Positions 15,243-17,390 of a stretch of 17,390 nt of DNA are shown here, one piece after another. The translations under genes and the position numbers were made by a program. The stretch lies in assembly GCA_964482135.1 (NCBI GenBank), contig CAYZWF010000040.1, positions 1-17,390 of the forward strand, given 5' to 3'. Under the pieces are notes generated by a model. The model made no database searches and was not told where the DNA came from. It saw only the letters and a program-made list of their open reading frames with translations. Each line of letters starts with the position of its first letter. Within the stretch, counting starts at the first letter, position 1. This DNA is from UBA11136 sp964482135. Its GTDB lineage: Bacteria; Pseudomonadota; Alphaproteobacteria; UBA11136.

Positions 15243-16975
15243 TGAGCTCTCCCAATAAAGACACCGACGAGGCGCTGTTGCCCGGGGGCGATCCGGTGCC
15301 GGGCGAGGAATTGCTGTTCCTTCCGCTTGGCGGGTCGGGCGAGATCGGCATGAATCTCAACCTCTACGGCAGCGAGGGGGAATGGATCATCGTCGATTTC
15401 GGCGTTACCTTCGGCGACGATTCCATGCCCTGGGTGGATATCATCACCCCCGACCCCGCCTTCATCGAGAGCCAGCGCGACCGCCTGGCGGGCATCGTTC
15501 TCACCCATGCCCACGAGGACCATATCGGCGCCGTGCCTTATCTGTGGCGGCGGTTGCGTTGCCCCATCTACGCCACCGCGTTTACCGCTTCCATCCTGCG
15601 CCGAAAACTGCGCGAGACGGGGCTGGAAAAAGAAGCCGTGATCACGGAAATCCCGCTCAGCGGCTCCTTCGAGGTCGGCCCCTTCAGCATTGAGCTCATC
15701 ACCTTGACCCATTCCATCCCCGAGCCCAACGCCGTGGTTATCCATTCGGCCCACGGCACCGTTCTTCATACCGGAGACTGGAAGCTCGACCCCGATCCCC
15801 TGGTGGGCGAGGTCACCGACGAGGCGGCGCTCCGCGAACTGGGCGAGGGCGGGGTGCTGGCCATGGTCTGCGATTCCACCAATGTCTTTACCGAGGGCGC
15901 GTCTGAGTCCGAGGGCGCTTTGCGGGAAAGCCTCGAGGAACTGGTGGGCCGGTATGAGAGCGGCCGTATCGCCGTGGGCTGTTTCGCCTCCAACATCGCC
16001 CGCCTCGAGACCCTGGCCCGGGTGGCTGCCGCCAATGGCCGCCACGCCGCTCTGATCGGCCGCTCCCTGTGGTCCTTTTACGAGAGCGCCAAGGAAAACG
16101 GATACCTCACGGATATCCCCGAATTCTTGACCGAATACGATGTGGAGCGCCTGCCCCGAGAGAAAATTCTGCTGATTTGTACCGGCAGCCAAGGGGAGCC
16201 CCGCGCCGCTTTCGCCCGCATCGCCTTTGACAATCATCCCCGGGTGGAACTGGAAAAGGGCGATGCCGCTATCTTTTCCTCGCGCATCATTCCCGGCAAC
16301 GAAAAATCCATCGCCCGGCTCCAGAACCGCCTGGTGGCGCTGGGCGTTGAGGTGGTGACCGAGAAAGACCATTTCATCCATGTGTCGGGCCACCCCGCAC
16401 GCGATGAACTGACCCAGATGTATCAATGGGTCAATCCGGGCGTGGTGGTGCCGGTCCACGGCGAGACCCGCCATCTCCACGAACAGGCGAAGCTGGCGCG
16501 GTCCTGCCAGATACCCCAGGCGGTGGAAATCGAGAACGGCCTGGTGTTGCGTCTCGCCCCCGGCGACGCGGAAATCATCGGCCGGGTCCATAGCGGCCGG
16601 TTGACCCTGGACGGCAATCGCATGGTGCCGCTGGGGAGCTCCATGATGGCGACCCGCAAGCGCATGATGTTCAACGGCTCGCTGGCGGTTACCGTGGTTG
16701 TGGGCGGCGACGGCGACCTGCTCTCCGATCCCGTCATCAGCGGCCCCGGCCATTTCGCACCGGAAAGTGAGCAAGGCGAGCAAGGCGGAAAAGGCGAGGA
16801 CGCCTTCATGAAAAAACTCGTTGCCGCCGCGGCCACGGCGGTGGAGACGCTGTCCCGGTCATCGTCGCGTGACGACGCCGAAGTGGCGGAGGCGGTGCGG
16901 CGCGCGGTGCGCAAGGCGTTCTTCTCGGAACGCACCCAGCGCCCGGTGACCCAGGTCCATGTGGTGCGGATTTAA
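15242..16975 (+). CDS. rnj: ribonuclease J
   Basis: RNase J is a metallo-beta-lactamase/beta-CASP nuclease with 5'-3' exonuclease and endonuclease activity, used in RNA decay and rRNA maturation. The product is 577 residues. The MBL metal-binding motif is LTHAHEDH (His89, His91, Asp93, His94), followed by His157 (LTHSIPE) and Asp179 (HTGDW). The beta-CASP part contains CTGSQGEPRAAFARIA (313-328), VSGHPARDEL with His384, and PVHGE with His406. The C-terminal domain after about 505 is joined by a Gln/Gly/Glu/Lys low-complexity linker made by a short DNA repeat, and ends QVHVVRI. The start shares a base with the coaX stop and no separate strong ribosome-binding site is seen. The position after coaX is the usual alphaproteobacterial one. 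GC stays high up to the stop and drops just after it. Confidence 0.95.
   Translation: MSSPNKDTDEALLPGGDPVPGEELLFLPLGGSGEIGMNLNLYGSEGEWIIVDFGVTFGDDSMPWVDIITPDPAFIESQRDRLAGIVLTHAHEDHIGAVPYLWRRLRCPIYATAFTASILRRKLRETGLEKEAVITEIPLSGSFEVGPFSIELITLTHSIPEPNAVVIHSAHGTVLHTGDWKLDPDPLVGEVTDEAALRELGEGGVLAMVCDSTNVFTEGASESEGALRESLEELVGRYESGRIAVGCFASNIARLETLARVAAANGRHAALIGRSLWSFYESAKENGYLTDIPEFLTEYDVERLPREKILLICTGSQGEPRAAFARIAFDNHPRVELEKGDAAIFSSRIIPGNEKSIARLQNRLVALGVEVVTEKDHFIHVSGHPARDELTQMYQWVNPGVVVPVHGETRHLHEQAKLARSCQIPQAVEIENGLVLRLAPGDAEIIGRVHSGRLTLDGNRMVPLGSSMMATRKRMMFNGSLAVTVVVGGDGDLLSDPVISGPGHFAPESEQGEQGGKGEDAFMKKLVAAAATAVETLSRSSSRDDAEVAEAVRRAVRKAFFSERTQRPVTQVHVVRI
16769..16795 (+). repeat. 9-bp tandem repeat inside rnj
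   Basis: GAGCAAGGC occurs twice in perfect tandem (16769-16777 and 16778-16786), followed by a degenerate third unit GGAAAAGGC (16787-16795). The unit is in frame and encodes Glu-Gln-Gly, giving EQGEQGGKG in the linker before the C-terminal domain of RNase J. Length change by whole units would keep the frame. Confidence 0.85.
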
Positions 16976-17022
16976 CCCCTACCGCCCCTCATCTAAAACA
17001 GAGCGTTAGTGGAAGAAAATTA

Positions 17023-17390
17023 TTATGGCGATTGGCGCGTCTCATGGAATTCTACGTTGGTTAAATTGAACCGTTTTATAATTTCCGATACCGTATCTGG
17101 TGTGCTGATTCCCCACATTTTGGTCAGAGCGTACGTGTATCCTTCATGGAAAATAAGCTCGTCGTCCTTAGTATAAAATCTACGAAGCTCCTGAGTTGAA
17201 CTATTAGTTTCGCGCTGGGTGGGGGTGGCCGCCGTCACCTCAAAGCTATCTTGGTCATGTTCACCCCGTACAATGATCCAACGTCTGTTAAGATCTAAAA
17301 CATCCCGTGGCGAGGCGCCGTTCCTGATTGCTTCTTGTGACCCTCCCCCTGTGAGTTGGTCCACCCTTATAGTTAGTTTAGGAGGATCAA
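17023..17390 (-). CDS. unidentified protein, 3' part (5' end outside window)
   Basis: A - strand frame enters from the right edge and ends at TAA (complement of 17023-17025), showing 121 residues. A GTG at 17364-17362 could start a 113-residue protein. However, the frame is open upstream to the window edge (residues DPPKLTIR precede it), and no clear ribosome-binding site supports that GTG, so a larger gene is likely. I do not recognise the family. Visible features: a polar N-terminal part with RRWIIVRGEHD, a Thr/Ser/Gln-rich middle (AATPTQRETNSSTQE), then RRFYTKDDELIFHEG and YTYALTKMWG, which look like beta-strands, and a terminal helix TPDTVSEIIKRFN. No membrane segment or signal peptide is visible. 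GC is about 47% over 17041-17390 by hand count, well below the preceding genes. It converges on rnj with a 47-bp gap and no clear terminator. Confidence 0.6.
   Translation of the reverse strand, partial: DPPKLTIRVDQLTGGGSQEAIRNGASPRDVLDLNRRWIIVRGEHDQDSFEVTAATPTQRETNSSTQELRRFYTKDDELIFHEGYTYALTKMWGISTPDTVSEIIKRFNLTNVEFHETRQSP

Noticed and set aside
15059..16783. 574-codon open frame on the - strand opposite coaX and rnj
   Set aside because: Antisense shadow of rnj: RNase J has complete catalytic motifs on the + strand, while the - strand product shows only biased composition and no motif.
16976..17022. Bidirectional terminator between rnj and the convergent gene
   Set aside because: I looked for a stem with a T run on either side. 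The best pairing, CTAA/TTAG around 16993-17009, is only 4 bp without a T run, so I see no convincing terminator.
1..17390. CRISPR arrays, tRNA or rRNA genes, insertion sequences, riboswitches
   Set aside because: Nearly all bases are in well-identified coding genes and the spacers are under 100 bp. No regularly spaced repeats, cloverleaf, inverted terminal repeats or transposase motifs were seen.

Overview
The window is almost entirely one co-directional, high-GC, tightly packed block on the + strand. It holds the respiratory complex I (NADH:quinone oxidoreductase) operon from the 3' end of nuoB through nuoN, followed by birA, coaX and an RNase J gene. At the right edge lies the 3' part of an unrelated, lower-GC gene on the - strand. 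The source is most likely an alphaproteobacterium. nuoC and nuoD are separate, NuoG lacks the extra N7 cluster cysteines, the subunits resemble mitochondrial ones, and the order nuoN-birA-coaX-rnj is a familiar alphaproteobacterial arrangement. The NuoH sequence looks more like Rhodospirillales-type proteins than rhizobial ones, but that is recollection, not a search.

Layout: 1-177 end of nuoB; 242-7646 nuoC, D, E, F, G, H, I; a 56-bp gap holding a possible 13-codon mini-ORF and a strong Shine-Dalgarno sequence; 7703-13590 nuoJ, K, L, M, N; 13591-13685 a small intergenic region with several weak stem-loops; 13686-14447 birA; 14472-15242 coaX; 15242-16975 rnj; 16976-17022 convergent gap; 17023 to the right edge an unidentified - strand gene whose 5' part lies outside the window. 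No gene-free stretch exceeds 300 bases. Many junctions are stop/start overlaps (nuoD/E, E/F, G/H, H/I, coaX/rnj), indicating translational coupling.

How the genes work together: NuoE, F and G form the NADH-oxidising module (FMN plus Fe-S clusters). NuoB, C, D and I form the connecting module that passes electrons to quinone. NuoH, J, K, L, M and N form the membrane arm that pumps protons. All cluster ligands and principal membrane-arm charged residues that I checked are present, so the complex looks functional. BirA (biotin loading of carboxylases), CoaX (first step of CoA synthesis) and RNase J (RNA decay and processing) are housekeeping genes that ride behind the operon.

I did not find a clear new biological system. 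The points most worth a second look are the low-GC convergent gene at the right edge, which breaks the block, and the nuoI-nuoJ junction, where a mini-ORF with its own ribosome-binding site and an A7 run overlaps the GTG start of nuoJ.
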